Shown piece after piece: positions 19,392 through 27,055 of a stretch of 64,000 nucleotides of DNA. Source of the stretch: Candidatus Eisenbergiella stercoravium (GTDB taxonomy: Bacteria > Bacillota > Clostridia > Lachnospirales > Lachnospiraceae). Where the stretch lies: positions 1 through 64,000 of the forward strand of contig DXHY01000063.1 in assembly GCA_019113175.1 (NCBI GenBank), written 5' to 3'. The stretch's first letter is position 1. Every line of letters starts with the position of its first letter. The notes under the pieces were generated by a model. It was given only the letters and a program-made list of their open reading frames with translations. It was not told the DNA's origin and ran no database searches. The position numbers were made by a program, and so were the translations under genes.

Positions 19392-19715
19392 ATGGAAGTA
19401 CAGGAAGCGCTTCAGCAGCTGGCACAGGCCATTCGGGATTCAGAAATTTACAGAGAATACCGGAAGCAGAGCGAGAGAGTGGATAATGCGGGAAACATGC
19501 GGGAGAAGATCGACGAGTATCGTATCCGTAATTTTGAACTGCAGAATTCCGCATATACGGAAGATTTACTTGACAAGATGGAAGCTTTTGAGAGAGAATA
19601 TGAGAAATTCAGAGAGGATCCGCTTGTGGAGGAATTTCTGGATGCGGAACTGGCATTTTGCCGTATGATGCAGGAAATTGACGTAAAGTTGGCAGAGGCG
19701 GTGGATTTTGAGTAG
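19392..19715 (+). CDS. YlbF/YmcA family protein
   Basis: This 107-aa, almost entirely helical, acidic protein belongs to the YlbF/YmcA family. In B. subtilis these proteins form the Y-complex that directs RNase Y to its mRNA targets and affects biofilm, competence and sporulation. Features include EALQQLAQAIRDSEIYREYRK at the start and a C-terminal FLDAELAFCRMMQEID helix. GGAGG precedes the ATG at 19392 by 5 nt, so the in-frame ATG at 19380 is disfavoured. It sits downstream of rnjA, so an RNA-decay role fits the context. Confidence 0.85.
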   Translation: MEVQEALQQLAQAIRDSEIYREYRKQSERVDNAGNMREKIDEYRIRNFELQNSAYTEDLLDKMEAFEREYEKFREDPLVEEFLDAELAFCRMMQEIDVKLAEAVDFE

Positions 19716-20115
19716 CAGCAGAAGCAGAAAACACGCGAAGAAGAGACAAGAGATTGCCGGAAATGCAGTATATACCGTAGTCAAGATCGTGGTTCTGATC
19801 CTGATCGTCATGGTGATCTATCGGCTTGGAAGCATGGCCTACACCTATGGGGAGAGAATCTTCGGAGAACCTGCCATGGCAGAGGCGCCCGGTACGGATA
19901 TTGTGATCACGGTGGAAGAGACGGACAGCGTGCAGGATGTGGCCGAAAAGTTGGAGCAGGCCGGACTGATCCGCGATGCAGGGCTTTTTGTGATTCAGGA
20001 AAAGCTGGTTGGCTTTAAAAGCGGGCTGCAGCCGGGTACTTATACGCTGAATACCTCTCAGACGCCGGAGGAAATGATTGAAACCATGTCGGCATCCCAG
20101 GCTGAGGAGGAATGA
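19708..20115 (+). CDS. Short MltG-like membrane protein without catalytic domain
   Basis: The 135-aa protein has a basic N-terminus, one membrane helix (about residues 22-42) and an extracytoplasmic part (VQDVAEKLEQAGLIRDAGLF through GLQPGTYTLNTSQTPEEMIETM) that resembles the N-terminal LysM-like region of the endolytic transglycosylase MltG. The catalytic YceG domain (about 200 residues) is absent, and a stop follows the acidic tail. It occupies the position of yrrL (mltG) in the Bacillus cluster. The start is TTG, overlapping the ylbF stop, so the two are translationally coupled. A regulator or vestige of MltG is possible. Confidence 0.65.
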   Translation: MSSSRSRKHAKKRQEIAGNAVYTVVKIVVLILIVMVIYRLGSMAYTYGERIFGEPAMAEAPGTDIVITVEETDSVQDVAEKLEQAGLIRDAGLFVIQEKLVGFKSGLQPGTYTLNTSQTPEEMIETMSASQAEEE

Positions 20116-20151
20116 GGCATGGCGCAAAAAGCGCCATGGCGGGAGGTATGG

Positions 20152-20823
20152 ATGATTCTGGAGGAACGTCTGACGGCCTTTATCAATTCTCTGGACGCGG
20201 GAAATCCGGCTTATCTGAATGAACTGGAAAAAGAAGCGAGGGAAACCAATGTGCCGGTGATCCGCACAGAGACCCAGAGCCTGCTGAGAACGCTGATTGC
20301 GATGAAGCAGCCCTGTGAGATTCTTGAGATCGGGACGGCGATTGGTTTTTCTGCGCTTTGTATGAGCGAATACGCGCCCCGGGGCTGTCATATCACAACG
20401 ATTGAAAAATACGAAAAAAGGATTCCCATCGCCAGGGAGAATTTCCGGCGCTTCGGGAAGGAAAAGCAGATTACTCTCCTGGAGGGCGATGCGGCGGAGG
20501 TCCTTTCCCATATGGAAGGCCCGCATGGCATGTCTGGCCGGTATGATTTTATTTTCATGGATGCGGCGAAGGGGCAGTATCCGGTCCTGCTGGGCCAGGT
20601 TCTTCGCCTTCTTGGTGACGGCGGACTGCTGGTATCGGACAATGTGCTTCAGGACGGGGATATTCTGGAATCCCGTTATGCTGTGACGAGAAGAAACCGG
20701 ACCATTCACGCCAGAATGCGGGAGTACCTGTATGAGATCAAGCATCATCCCTGTCTGGTGACCTCCATCCTTCCGGTGGGGGACGGCGTGGCAGTCAGCG
20801 TAAAGCGTGAAATAGCAGAATAA
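20152..20823 (+). CDS. trmR: TrmR-like tRNA hydroxyuridine methyltransferase
   Basis: The 223-aa protein is a SAM-dependent O-methyltransferase of the catechol-OMT-like family (B. subtilis YrrM/TrmR), which methylates 5-hydroxyuridine at the wobble position to 5-methoxyuridine. Visible motifs are ILEIGTAIGFSALCMSE, TTIEKYEKRIPIAREN, FIFMDAAKGQYP and LLVSDNVLQDG. The next gene is a TrhP-like U32 protein, which would make the 5-hydroxyuridine substrate, so context supports TrmR over a generic caffeoyl-type enzyme. GGGAGG lies 5 nt before the ATG at 20152. A CATGGCGC/GCGCCATG hairpin lies at 20118-20138. Confidence 0.83.
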   Translation: MILEERLTAFINSLDAGNPAYLNELEKEARETNVPVIRTETQSLLRTLIAMKQPCEILEIGTAIGFSALCMSEYAPRGCHITTIEKYEKRIPIARENFRRFGKEKQITLLEGDAAEVLSHMEGPHGMSGRYDFIFMDAAKGQYPVLLGQVLRLLGDGGLLVSDNVLQDGDILESRYAVTRRNRTIHARMREYLYEIKHHPCLVTSILPVGDGVAVSVKREIAE

Positions 20824-20828
20824 AAAGA

Positions 20829-22076
20829 ATGGAAAGAGCGATGAGAGACGGAAAGAAAAGGCCGGAGCTTCTGATTCCGGCAGGCAGCCTGGAGGTGCTG
20901 AAAACGGCGGTGACCTTCGGGGCGGACGCGGTATATATTGGTGGAGAGGCGTTCGGTCTTCGGGCGAAGGCCAGGAACTTCTCCGCGGAGGATATGGCGG
21001 AAGGAATCCGCTTCGCGCATGAGCGGGGCGTGAAGGTGTATGTGACCGCCAACATTTTTGCGCATAACCGGGATCTGGAAGGTGCCAGGGCTTATTTTGA
21101 AGAACTCCGGGAAATCGGGCCGGATGCTCTGATCATTTCAGATCCGGGCATGTTTACGCTGGCAAAAGAGGTCTGGCCGGAGGCGGAGATCCATATTTCC
21201 ACTCAGGCCAACAACACCAACTATATGACCTACCGCTTCTGGTGGGGGCTTGGAGCGAAGCGCGTGGTATCCGCCAGAGAGCTGACGCTTGCGGAGCTCG
21301 CGGAAATCCGGTCCAACATTCCGGATGAGATGGAGATTGAAAGCTTTGTGCATGGAGCCATGTGCATCTCCTATTCCGGGCGCTGCCTTCTGAGCAATTA
21401 TTTTACAGGACGGGATGCCAATCAGGGAGCCTGTACCCATCCCTGCCGCTGGAAGTACGCGGTGATGGAGGAGAGCAGGCCGGGAGAATACTTTCCGGTC
21501 TATGAAAATGAACGGGGGACCTACATTTTCAACTCCGGTGATCTCTGCATGATCGGGCACATTCCGGAACTGATCGATGCCGGAATCGACAGCTTCAAGG
21601 TGGAGGGCCGCATGAAGACGGCACTCTATGTGGCGACGGTGGCGAGAACCTACCGGAAGGCGATCGACGATTATCTTTCCGGAGAGGAGAACTATCGCGG
21701 AAACATGGACTGGTATCTGCATGAGATCGGAAAATGTACCTATCGGAAGTTCAATACCGGCTTTTACTTCGGAAGGCCCACGGAAGAATCCCAGATCTAT
21801 GACAACAGCACTTACATCAGTGAGGCAGTTTATCTGGGAATCGTGGATGCGGCGGAGGAAAACGGCCTGATTTCCATTGAGCAGCGCAATAAGTTCTGTG
21901 TGGGAGATGAGATCGAAATCATGAAGCCGGACGGCCGTGATATAGCGGCCCGTGTGGAACGCATTCTGGACGAGGACGGACAGGATATGGAAAGTGCTCC
22001 CCACGCGAAGCAGAAACTGAAGGTACAGCTGTCTGAGCCGGCGGAAAAGTATGATCTGCTGCGGATGAGAAAATAG
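20829..22076 (+). CDS. trhP: U32 family protein, TrhP-like tRNA hydroxylase
   Basis: This 415-aa U32 protein matches the TrhP/YrrO/YegQ group, now linked to prephenate-dependent 5-hydroxylation of wobble uridine. It begins PELLIPAGSLEVLKTAVTFGADAVYIGGEAFGLRA. The U32 signature is at ESFVHGAMCISYSGRCLLSNYFTGRDANQG, followed by CTHPCRWKY, whose cysteines fit the Fe-S site proposed for the family. The C-terminal domain (YLGIVDAAEENGL) is the usual barrel. It lies 5 nt after trmR. Bacillus has two tandem paralogs; only one is seen here. An alternative ATG at 20841 has a better purine-rich leader. Confidence 0.85.
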   Translation: MERAMRDGKKRPELLIPAGSLEVLKTAVTFGADAVYIGGEAFGLRAKARNFSAEDMAEGIRFAHERGVKVYVTANIFAHNRDLEGARAYFEELREIGPDALIISDPGMFTLAKEVWPEAEIHISTQANNTNYMTYRFWWGLGAKRVVSARELTLAELAEIRSNIPDEMEIESFVHGAMCISYSGRCLLSNYFTGRDANQGACTHPCRWKYAVMEESRPGEYFPVYENERGTYIFNSGDLCMIGHIPELIDAGIDSFKVEGRMKTALYVATVARTYRKAIDDYLSGEENYRGNMDWYLHEIGKCTYRKFNTGFYFGRPTEESQIYDNSTYISEAVYLGIVDAAEENGLISIEQRNKFCVGDEIEIMKPDGRDIAARVERILDEDGQDMESAPHAKQKLKVQLSEPAEKYDLLRMRK

Positions 22077-22466
22077 AGAGACTGAAGGAACCTGTGCAGA
22101 AGCCGGAAAAAAGGGAAAAGATTCGATATATTTTGTGTAACCTGGCAGTTGCCGCGGCGGGGCGGATATGATAAGATGTAGCAGAAAAACCGGACCGCCG
22201 CCTTCTGATGAATTGACTTGATATAAGCAGAAATCCGTGTGTATTTTTGTAGAAGTGACCAAAATTCAATTTCTTTATTTTTTTACTTGCTTTTTTGCCT
22301 GAATTGGAGTATGGTAAGTAGAGTGAAAGCGGATTTCTGAATAATGGTATCATGAACAAGGGTGTTCCAAAAGGTTTTTTTGGGGCATTTTTTTTGTTTT
22401 AAGAAATGCGCGGTCATGTGATGAAAGCGGAAACAGCCGTCCTCAGGCGGCGGAATGGAGGAGATT
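22077..22466 (+). other. 390-bp spacer before glutamine synthetase
   Basis: No gene or known riboswitch is recognised. The right half is AT-rich and carries the likely glutamine synthetase promoter at 22287-22315. Another weaker promoter-like pair, TTGCCG/TAAGAT with 17 bp, lies at 22149-22177. A leader of about 145 nt would precede the start codon. Confidence 0.45.
22287..22315 (+). promoter_or_regulatory. Putative promoter of glutamine synthetase
   Basis: TTGCTT at 22287-22292 and TATGGT at 22310-22315 have exactly 17 bp between them in an AT-rich stretch. Both boxes deviate from consensus, so it may need an activator. Confidence 0.5.
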
Positions 22467-24578
22467 ATGAGCGAGCTTTTGAATGTCGAAGAGATCTTCG
22501 GCGAAAACGTGTTCAATCTTGGCAAGATGAGAGAACGGCTGCCGAAAAATGTTTTTAAGGAAGTCAAGAAGGTCATGGATCAGGGCGGAGAGCTGTCCCT
22601 GGCAACCGCTGATATCGTTGCGAAGGCGATGAAGGACTGGGCGGTGGAGCACGGCGCCACCCATTATACCCACTGGTTCCAGCCGCTGACCGGTATCACG
22701 GCGGAGAAGCATGATTCCTTTGTCAGCCATCCGGACGAGAACGGAAAGATGCTGATGGAGTTTTCCGGAAAAGAGCTGATCAAGGGCGAGCCTGACGCGT
22801 CCAGCTTCCCTTCAGGCGGTCTGCGCGCAACCTTTGAGGCGAGAGGCTATACTGCCTGGGATATCACATCTCCGGCATTCCTGAAGGAGGATGCGACGGG
22901 CGTGATCCTCTGCATCCCCACGGCGTTCTGCTCCTACACCGGAGAGGCGCTGGATAAGAAGACGCCGCTGCTTCGTTCCATGGAGGCGGTGAGCGAGCAG
23001 GCGCTTCGTATTGTAAGACTGTTCGGCAACACGAAGGCGACCAAGGTGACGGCCTCCGTAGGACCGGAGCAGGAGTATTTCCTGATCGACCGTCAGAAAT
23101 ATCTGAAGAGACCCGACCTGATTTTCTCCGGACGTACCCTGTTCGGCGCGCCGGCTCCCAAGGGACAGGAGCTGGAGGATCATTACTTCGGCGTAATCAG
23201 AGAGCGCATCGGCGCTTTCATGAAGGATCTGAACATAGAGCTGTGGAAGCTGGGCGTGACCGCGAAGACCCAGCACAACGAGGTGGCTCCCGCGCAGCAT
23301 GAGCTGGCGCCCATCTATGAGACGGCAAACATCGCGGTGGATCATAACCAGATCGTGATGGAGACCATGAAGAAGGTGGCGGAGCGTCACGGACTGAGAT
23401 GCCTGCTGAACGAGAAGCCCTTCGCCGGCGTGAACGGCTCCGGCAAGCACAACAACTGGTCCATCACCACGGACGACGGCATGAACCTGCTGGATCCCGG
23501 CGAAACGCCCAACGAGAACATCCAGTTCCTGCTGGTGCTCGCCTGCATCCTGAAGGCGGTTGACACCCATGCGGATCTCCTGCGCCAGAGCGCAGCGGAT
23601 GTGGGAAATGACCACAGACTGGGAGCCAACGAGGCGCCTCCGGCCATCATTTCCGTATTCCTTGGCGACCAGCTTGAGGATGTGGTAAAGCAGCTGATCG
23701 AGACAGGAGAGGCCCGTTCCTGCCTGCTTGGCGGAAAACTGATGACGGGTGTTTCCACCCTGCCTGATCTGCCGAAGGATGCTACGGACCGCAACAGGAC
23801 CTCACCCTTCGCCTTCACCGGAAATAAATTTGAATTCCGTATGGTCGGCTCCGCCGATTCCATCGCAAGCCCCAACACGGTGCTGAACGCCATCGTTGCG
23901 GAGGCCTTCTGTGAGGCGGCTGATGTCCTGGAAAAGGCTGACGATTTTGAAATGGCTGTTCATGATCTGATCAAGCAGTACATGACCGAGCATCACCGCA
24001 TCATTTTCAACGGAAACGGATACTCCGATGAATGGGTGCAGGAGGCGGAGCGCAGAGGCCTGCCCAACATTCGTTCCATGGTGGAATCCGCCAGCGCACT
24101 GACCACGGATAAGGCTGTGAAGCTGTTTGAGAAGTTCCACATTTTCACGAAGGCGGAGCTGGAATCCAGAGAAGAGGTTCAGTATGAGACCTATGCGAAG
24201 AGCATCAACATCGAGGCGCTGACCATGATCGATATGGCTTCCAGACAGATCATTCCTGCCGTTGTGGAGTATACGCAGAAGCTGGCGAAGACCGTGCTGG
24301 ATGTGAAGGCGGCCGGTGTGGAGCCTTCCGTACAGACAGAACTTCTTGCCCAGGTGAATGAGAAGCTGACCGAGATGAAGGGAGCGCTTGCCAATCTGCA
24401 GAAGATCGAGACAGAGGCTTCCGCGATGGAGGATATAAAGGCACAGGCATTCTTCTACAAGGATGCGGTTATGCCCGCAATGGCGGCTCTCAGAAAGCCT
24501 GCCGATGAGCTGGAGATGCTCGTTGACAAGGAAGACTGGCCGTTCCCGACCTATGGCGATCTGATGTTTGAGGTATAA
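22467..24578 (+). CDS. glnN: Glutamine synthetase type III
   Basis: The 703-aa length and sequence identify a GSIII (GlnN) enzyme, which makes glutamine from glutamate, ammonia and ATP. Characteristic stretches are [20 protein letters not shown] near the N-terminus, [32 protein letters not shown], the [19 protein letters not shown] and [19 protein letters not shown] motifs, and [20 protein letters not shown]. Type III enzymes are about 700 residues and common in gut Clostridia and Bacteroidetes. GGAGGAG lies 5 nt before the ATG at 22467, excluding the in-frame ATG at 22455. No regulatory partner gene is adjacent. Confidence 0.96.
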   Translation: MSELLNVEEIFGENVFNLGKMRERLPKNVFKEVKKVMDQGGELSLATADIVAKAMKDWAVEHGATHYTHWFQPLTGITAEKHDSFVSHPDENGKMLMEFSGKELIKGEPDASSFPSGGLRATFEARGYTAWDITSPAFLKEDATGVILCIPTAFCSYTGEALDKKTPLLRSMEAVSEQALRIVRLFGNTKATKVTASVGPEQEYFLIDRQKYLKRPDLIFSGRTLFGAPAPKGQELEDHYFGVIRERIGAFMKDLNIELWKLGVTAKTQHNEVAPAQHELAPIYETANIAVDHNQIVMETMKKVAERHGLRCLLNEKPFAGVNGSGKHNNWSITTDDGMNLLDPGETPNENIQFLLVLACILKAVDTHADLLRQSAADVGNDHRLGANEAPPAIISVFLGDQLEDVVKQLIETGEARSCLLGGKLMTGVSTLPDLPKDATDRNRTSPFAFTGNKFEFRMVGSADSIASPNTVLNAIVAEAFCEAADVLEKADDFEMAVHDLIKQYMTEHHRIIFNGNGYSDEWVQEAERRGLPNIRSMVESASALTTDKAVKLFEKFHIFTKAELESREEVQYETYAKSINIEALTMIDMASRQIIPAVVEYTQKLAKTVLDVKAAGVEPSVQTELLAQVNEKLTEMKGALANLQKIETEASAMEDIKAQAFFYKDAVMPAMAALRKPADELEMLVDKEDWPFPTYGDLMFEV

Positions 24579-24619
24579 GACAGCGCCGGAACGGAAGCCG
24601 CGCTGTGAAAGGTTTCGTA

Positions 24620-24647
24620 CCCGCGGTCCGATTTACAGGACCGCGGG
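24620..24647 (+). terminator. Hairpin after glutamine synthetase
   Basis: CCCGCGGTCC (24620-24629) pairs perfectly with GGACCGCGGG (24638-24647). The next T-rich tract is about 30 nt away, so it may be a 3'-end stabiliser rather than an intrinsic terminator. Confidence 0.5.
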
Positions 24648-24702
24648 CACGGAGCAGAAAAAGCGGATGATGAAAAAAATTTCTTTTTTTTAAAAAAAGT
24701 GC

Positions 24703-24731
24703 TTGCCAAATCTCCTGTTATCGTATATAAT
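24703..24731 (+). promoter_or_regulatory. Promoter of tRNA-Gln
   Basis: TTGCCA at 24703-24708 and a perfect TATAAT at 24726-24731 have a 17-bp spacer, 42 nt upstream of the mature tRNA. Confidence 0.85.
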
Positions 24732-24773
24732 TCATTCTTGCAGGTGACAAACGCCTGTGACAATCAAAAATAG

Positions 24774-24845
24774 AGGGCTATCGCCAAACGGTAAGGCAAC
24801 GGACTCTGACTCCGTCATTTCAAGGTTCGAATCCTTGTAGCCCTG
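24774..24845 (+). tRNA. tRNA-Gln (anticodon CTG)
   Basis: A full cloverleaf is visible: acceptor AGGGCTA/TAGCCCT, D-stem GCC/GGC, anticodon stem ACGGA/TCCGT with loop CTCTGAC, giving anticodon CTG at 24806-24808, T-stem CAAGG/CCTTG with loop TTCGAAT, and discriminator G. The 3' CCA is not encoded. A strong promoter precedes it and a hairpin terminator follows. The part from 24808 to 24847 is repeated at 27066-27105, marking this tRNA as the integration site of the accessory island downstream. Confidence 0.95.
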
Positions 24846-24847
24846 CT
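24808..24847 (+). repeat. Left att-like direct repeat (tRNA 3' part)
   Basis: Forty bases from the last anticodon base to just past the tRNA 3' end are identical to 27066-27105. Similarity continues through the following terminator hairpin to about 24899. This is the usual outcome of site-specific integration into a tRNA gene; here the tRNA remains intact on the left side. Confidence 0.8.
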
Positions 24848-24853
24848 CCATGA

Positions 24854-24887
24854 ACCCCGGCAGTGAGGAACTGCCGGGGTATTTTTC
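24854..24887 (+). terminator. Terminator of tRNA-Gln
   Basis: ACCCCGGCAG (24854-24863) and CTGCCGGGGT (24871-24880) form a perfect stem with a 7-nt loop, followed by ATTTTT. A near-identical hairpin occurs at 27112-27138. Confidence 0.92.
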
Positions 24888-25011
24888 TGTGGAAATGGCA
24901 GAAATATGCGGGTTTTCCAGCTCTCCGGAAAGCGAGGGGAAAACTGGAGGAGAAGAGGAGGATTTTCGGATTTCCTGAATTGTGGGGGATTTTGAGGAGA
25001 ATTTTTAGAGG

Positions 25012-25035
25012 ATAGGTCAATTTATAGGTCAATTT
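25012..25035 (+). repeat. Tandem 12-bp repeat, left end of island
   Basis: ATAGGTCAATTT occurs twice back to back (25012-25023 and 25024-25035). The same pair, with small changes, occurs at 26977-27000 in the same orientation. Paired direct repeats near both ends resemble arm-type integrase binding sites. Confidence 0.75.
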
Positions 25036-25261
25036 AAGAAGCGAGAAATGGCTTATTTAGAGCATTAAGGCCTGCTGATGAAAAATCGGAGAATAGAATA
25101 TGACGGTCTGTATGGGGCTGTGAAGGGCTGTAGACGGTGATGTGGTCTACAGTCCCTTGCGGTGTGGGTGAGAAAAGTGGAAAGATGGTATATTTTAAAA
25201 ATCAATTTTTCCTGGATTTATATATAGAAGTTTGATAAGCATAGTAAAACGCAAAAGGATT

Positions 25262-25270
25262 TGATATAAT
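25262..25270 (+). promoter_or_regulatory. Extended -10 promoter of the island genes
   Basis: TGATATAAT is a perfect extended -10 element; no good -35 is seen 17 bp upstream. It lies 33 nt before the start of the nucleotidyltransferase gene. Confidence 0.55.
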
Positions 25271-25302
25271 CAAAGAGACCAAAAGGGTTGCGGGGGTAAA
25301 CG

Positions 25303-25581
25303 ATGAAATCCAATGATAGCTTAGGAATCGAAAAGGATACAAATACCCTTAGTGTTACGGAAATAAAAAGATTATTGAAGCCGATTGCGAAAGAGTATTG
25401 TGTAAAGCGACTGTATCTGTTTGGTTCTTTTGCAAAAGGGACAGCAACATATCAAAGTGAGGTTGACCTTCTTATTGACAAGGGAAAGCAGCTATCACTG
25501 CTGGAACTTTCCGGAATGCGTTTGGAATGCGAGGAAGTATTTCATCTGGTAACAGAGGTACGGATTTTACCGAAATACTGA
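25303..25581 (+). CDS. Small nucleotidyltransferase (MNT-type)
   Basis: This 92-aa protein has the minimal nucleotidyltransferase fold of the pol-beta superfamily: YLFGSFAKGTATYQSEVDLLID contains the GSFAKG motif (residues 41-46) and the metal-binding pair, here E53 and D55 in SEVDLLID instead of the usual DxD. Such MNT proteins are often toxin-antitoxin partners of HEPN proteins and can AMPylate them, but no HEPN gene follows here. GGGGG precedes the ATG by about 6 nt. It is the first gene of the tRNA-Gln island; the next gene starts 44 nt downstream. Confidence 0.8.
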   Translation: MKSNDSLGIEKDTNTLSVTEIKRLLKPIAKEYCVKRLYLFGSFAKGTATYQSEVDLLIDKGKQLSLLELSGMRLECEEVFHLVTEVRILPKY

Positions 25582-25625
25582 TTCGGATGGGAAGGTGTTG
25601 AATTCAGAGATTTAGGAGAAAACAG

Positions 25626-26075
25626 ATGGTTACAGTGTATTTTGAACTCCCGGATGAAGAGATTATATCTACATCCAAATATTTTAATAATTCCTACACA
25701 GACGAGTGGCTGGATGATTGGGCGGAAAGAGTGATCCGCGAAATTGACAAATCAGAGCTTGTATCTGAAGGAATGGTGAAAAGCCCGGTGCTGGGGCCAA
25801 TTACGATCAGAGAGATTAGTGGCGGAGCCAAGGCTCTGATTACCATGAATTCTGACAATACCGTAATCAGCAACGCAAACAGCTGCGGGGATAATTGTGC
25901 GCCGCTTTTGGCAGAGTTGAGTACGAAGAAAGATTTTTCTATTTACCTGTCCTACCCGATGAAGTTTGGAAATCTTACTTTCGATATGAAGATCGCCAGG
26001 ACAGGAAAGATCTGCCACAGGGCGGCAGAATATGAGAAGGAGTACCTGCTATGGAGACAAAACATGACGTCATAG
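25626..26075 (+). CDS. DUF4869-like protein of the tRNA-Gln island
   Basis: The 149-aa protein resembles DUF4869, a family of unknown function in gut Clostridia, recognised from memory by the pattern YF.N.Y.DEWL near the N-terminus, SPVLGPITIREISGGAKALITM in the middle, SCGDNCAPLL, and a C-terminal FDMKIARTGKICH segment. It is soluble with no signal peptide. Its last 25 nt overlap the following ATPase gene, so the two are translationally coupled and probably act together. The family assignment is moderate; no catalytic residues can be named. Confidence 0.65.
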   Translation: MVTVYFELPDEEIISTSKYFNNSYTDEWLDDWAERVIREIDKSELVSEGMVKSPVLGPITIREISGGAKALITMNSDNTVISNANSCGDNCAPLLAELSTKKDFSIYLSYPMKFGNLTFDMKIARTGKICHRAAEYEKEYLLWRQNMTS

Positions 26076-26980
26076 TAAATAATAAAAGAGGCGTTCAGTT
26101 TAAATTCACTGTTTACCGCAAGTTCACCATCATTCGGGGCGACAGTGCCACAGGAAAAACAACATTGTTTCAGATGGTGAGTGACGCTGCTTCTTCCAGA
26201 ATGTCCGGTGTCACTGTTTCCTGCGATGTGCCGGTACGGCCACTGAATGAAAGCGGTTATCTTAGAGAGCTTCAGGAAGAGTCCGGCAGAATTTACGTGA
26301 TTGATGAAGATTTTGGCCCTTTAAAGAGTATGGAATTTGCAAAGGCTGCGACGATTTCTGATAACTGTTTTCTTATCATTACGAGGGAGTCACTTTCAGC
26401 AATTCCATACAGCTATAAGGAGATCTATGGTATTAAGGCATCCGGAAAATTCCACTCCCTGGAGCGTATTTTTCCGGATTATGAGACTTTGCGTGATGCA
26501 GATGCTATCGTGACAGAGGATGAAGATTCTGGCTATGAGTATTATAAAACGTATTTTGGCAGTAAAGTGTCAAGCAGTAAAGGGAATAGTAATCTTTCAA
26601 AATATGGTTCCGATAATACTTTGCTGATAGGGGATGGCTGTGCTATCGGAGCGTATATTCAGGATCTTCTTTTAACTGGCGCAGATTTATATCTTCCGGA
26701 ATCCTTTGAATATACGCTTCTGCAGAAAGACATGTTTTCCCGTGTGGCAGAAGTGCAGCAAAGTATCCGGTATCCGGAGGAAATGATTGGCACCGGATAT
26801 GCCAGTCCGGAGCGGTATTATACAGCTCTTTTGTCGCAAATTACGCAAAACACACCTGCAAGATATTCAAAAACAAGTCTGAATGAATGCTATGTGAAGG
26901 ATTGCTGTTGTAAAGGAACCCGATGTGAATTCTTCACACGGGAGAAGAAGTTGCCTGAAATTCCCGGTAAAATACAATAG
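26051..26980 (+). CDS. P-loop ATPase with C-terminal cysteine cluster
   Basis: I do not recognise this 309-aa protein as a named family. It has a Walker A motif RGDSATGKTTLF (GDSATGKT at residues 30-37), a Walker B-like RIYVIDED (80-87), and FLIITRES like a sensor strand. The C-terminal half has AIVTEDEDSGYEYYKTYF and TLLIGDGCAIGAYIQDLL, faintly like a TOPRIM arrangement, then LYLPESFEYTLLQ. A cysteine cluster (C280, C285-C287, C292) could bind zinc. The start codon lies within the upstream DUF4869-like gene, and the stop codon falls in the right 12-bp repeat. It probably uses ATP to act on a nucleic acid or partner protein. Confidence 0.7.
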   Translation: METKHDVIVNNKRGVQFKFTVYRKFTIIRGDSATGKTTLFQMVSDAASSRMSGVTVSCDVPVRPLNESGYLRELQEESGRIYVIDEDFGPLKSMEFAKAATISDNCFLIITRESLSAIPYSYKEIYGIKASGKFHSLERIFPDYETLRDADAIVTEDEDSGYEYYKTYFGSKVSSSKGNSNLSKYGSDNTLLIGDGCAIGAYIQDLLLTGADLYLPESFEYTLLQKDMFSRVAEVQQSIRYPEEMIGTGYASPERYYTALLSQITQNTPARYSKTSLNECYVKDCCCKGTRCEFFTREKKLPEIPGKIQ

Positions 26981-27000
26981 GTCAATCCAAAGGTCAATTT
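26977..27000 (+). repeat. Tandem 12-bp repeat, right end of island
   Basis: ATAGGTCAATCC and AAAGGTCAATTT lie back to back, matching the left-end pair in sequence, spacing and orientation. The first unit includes the stop codon of the ATPase gene. Confidence 0.75.
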
Positions 27001-27055
27001 CTTTTGCCCTCGTCCCCAAAACGGCCTAAACAGGGGAAAAACTGAGCATGAAATT

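Larger units (their letters stand above)
24888..25302 (+). other. Left flank of the island, no gene
   Basis: No coding region is supported in these 415 bp. They hold the paired 12-bp repeats at 25012-25035, a hairpin with CTGTAGAC (25128-25135) and GTCTACAG (25145-25152) arms, and an extended -10 promoter at 25262-25270 before the first island gene. Confidence 0.6.
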
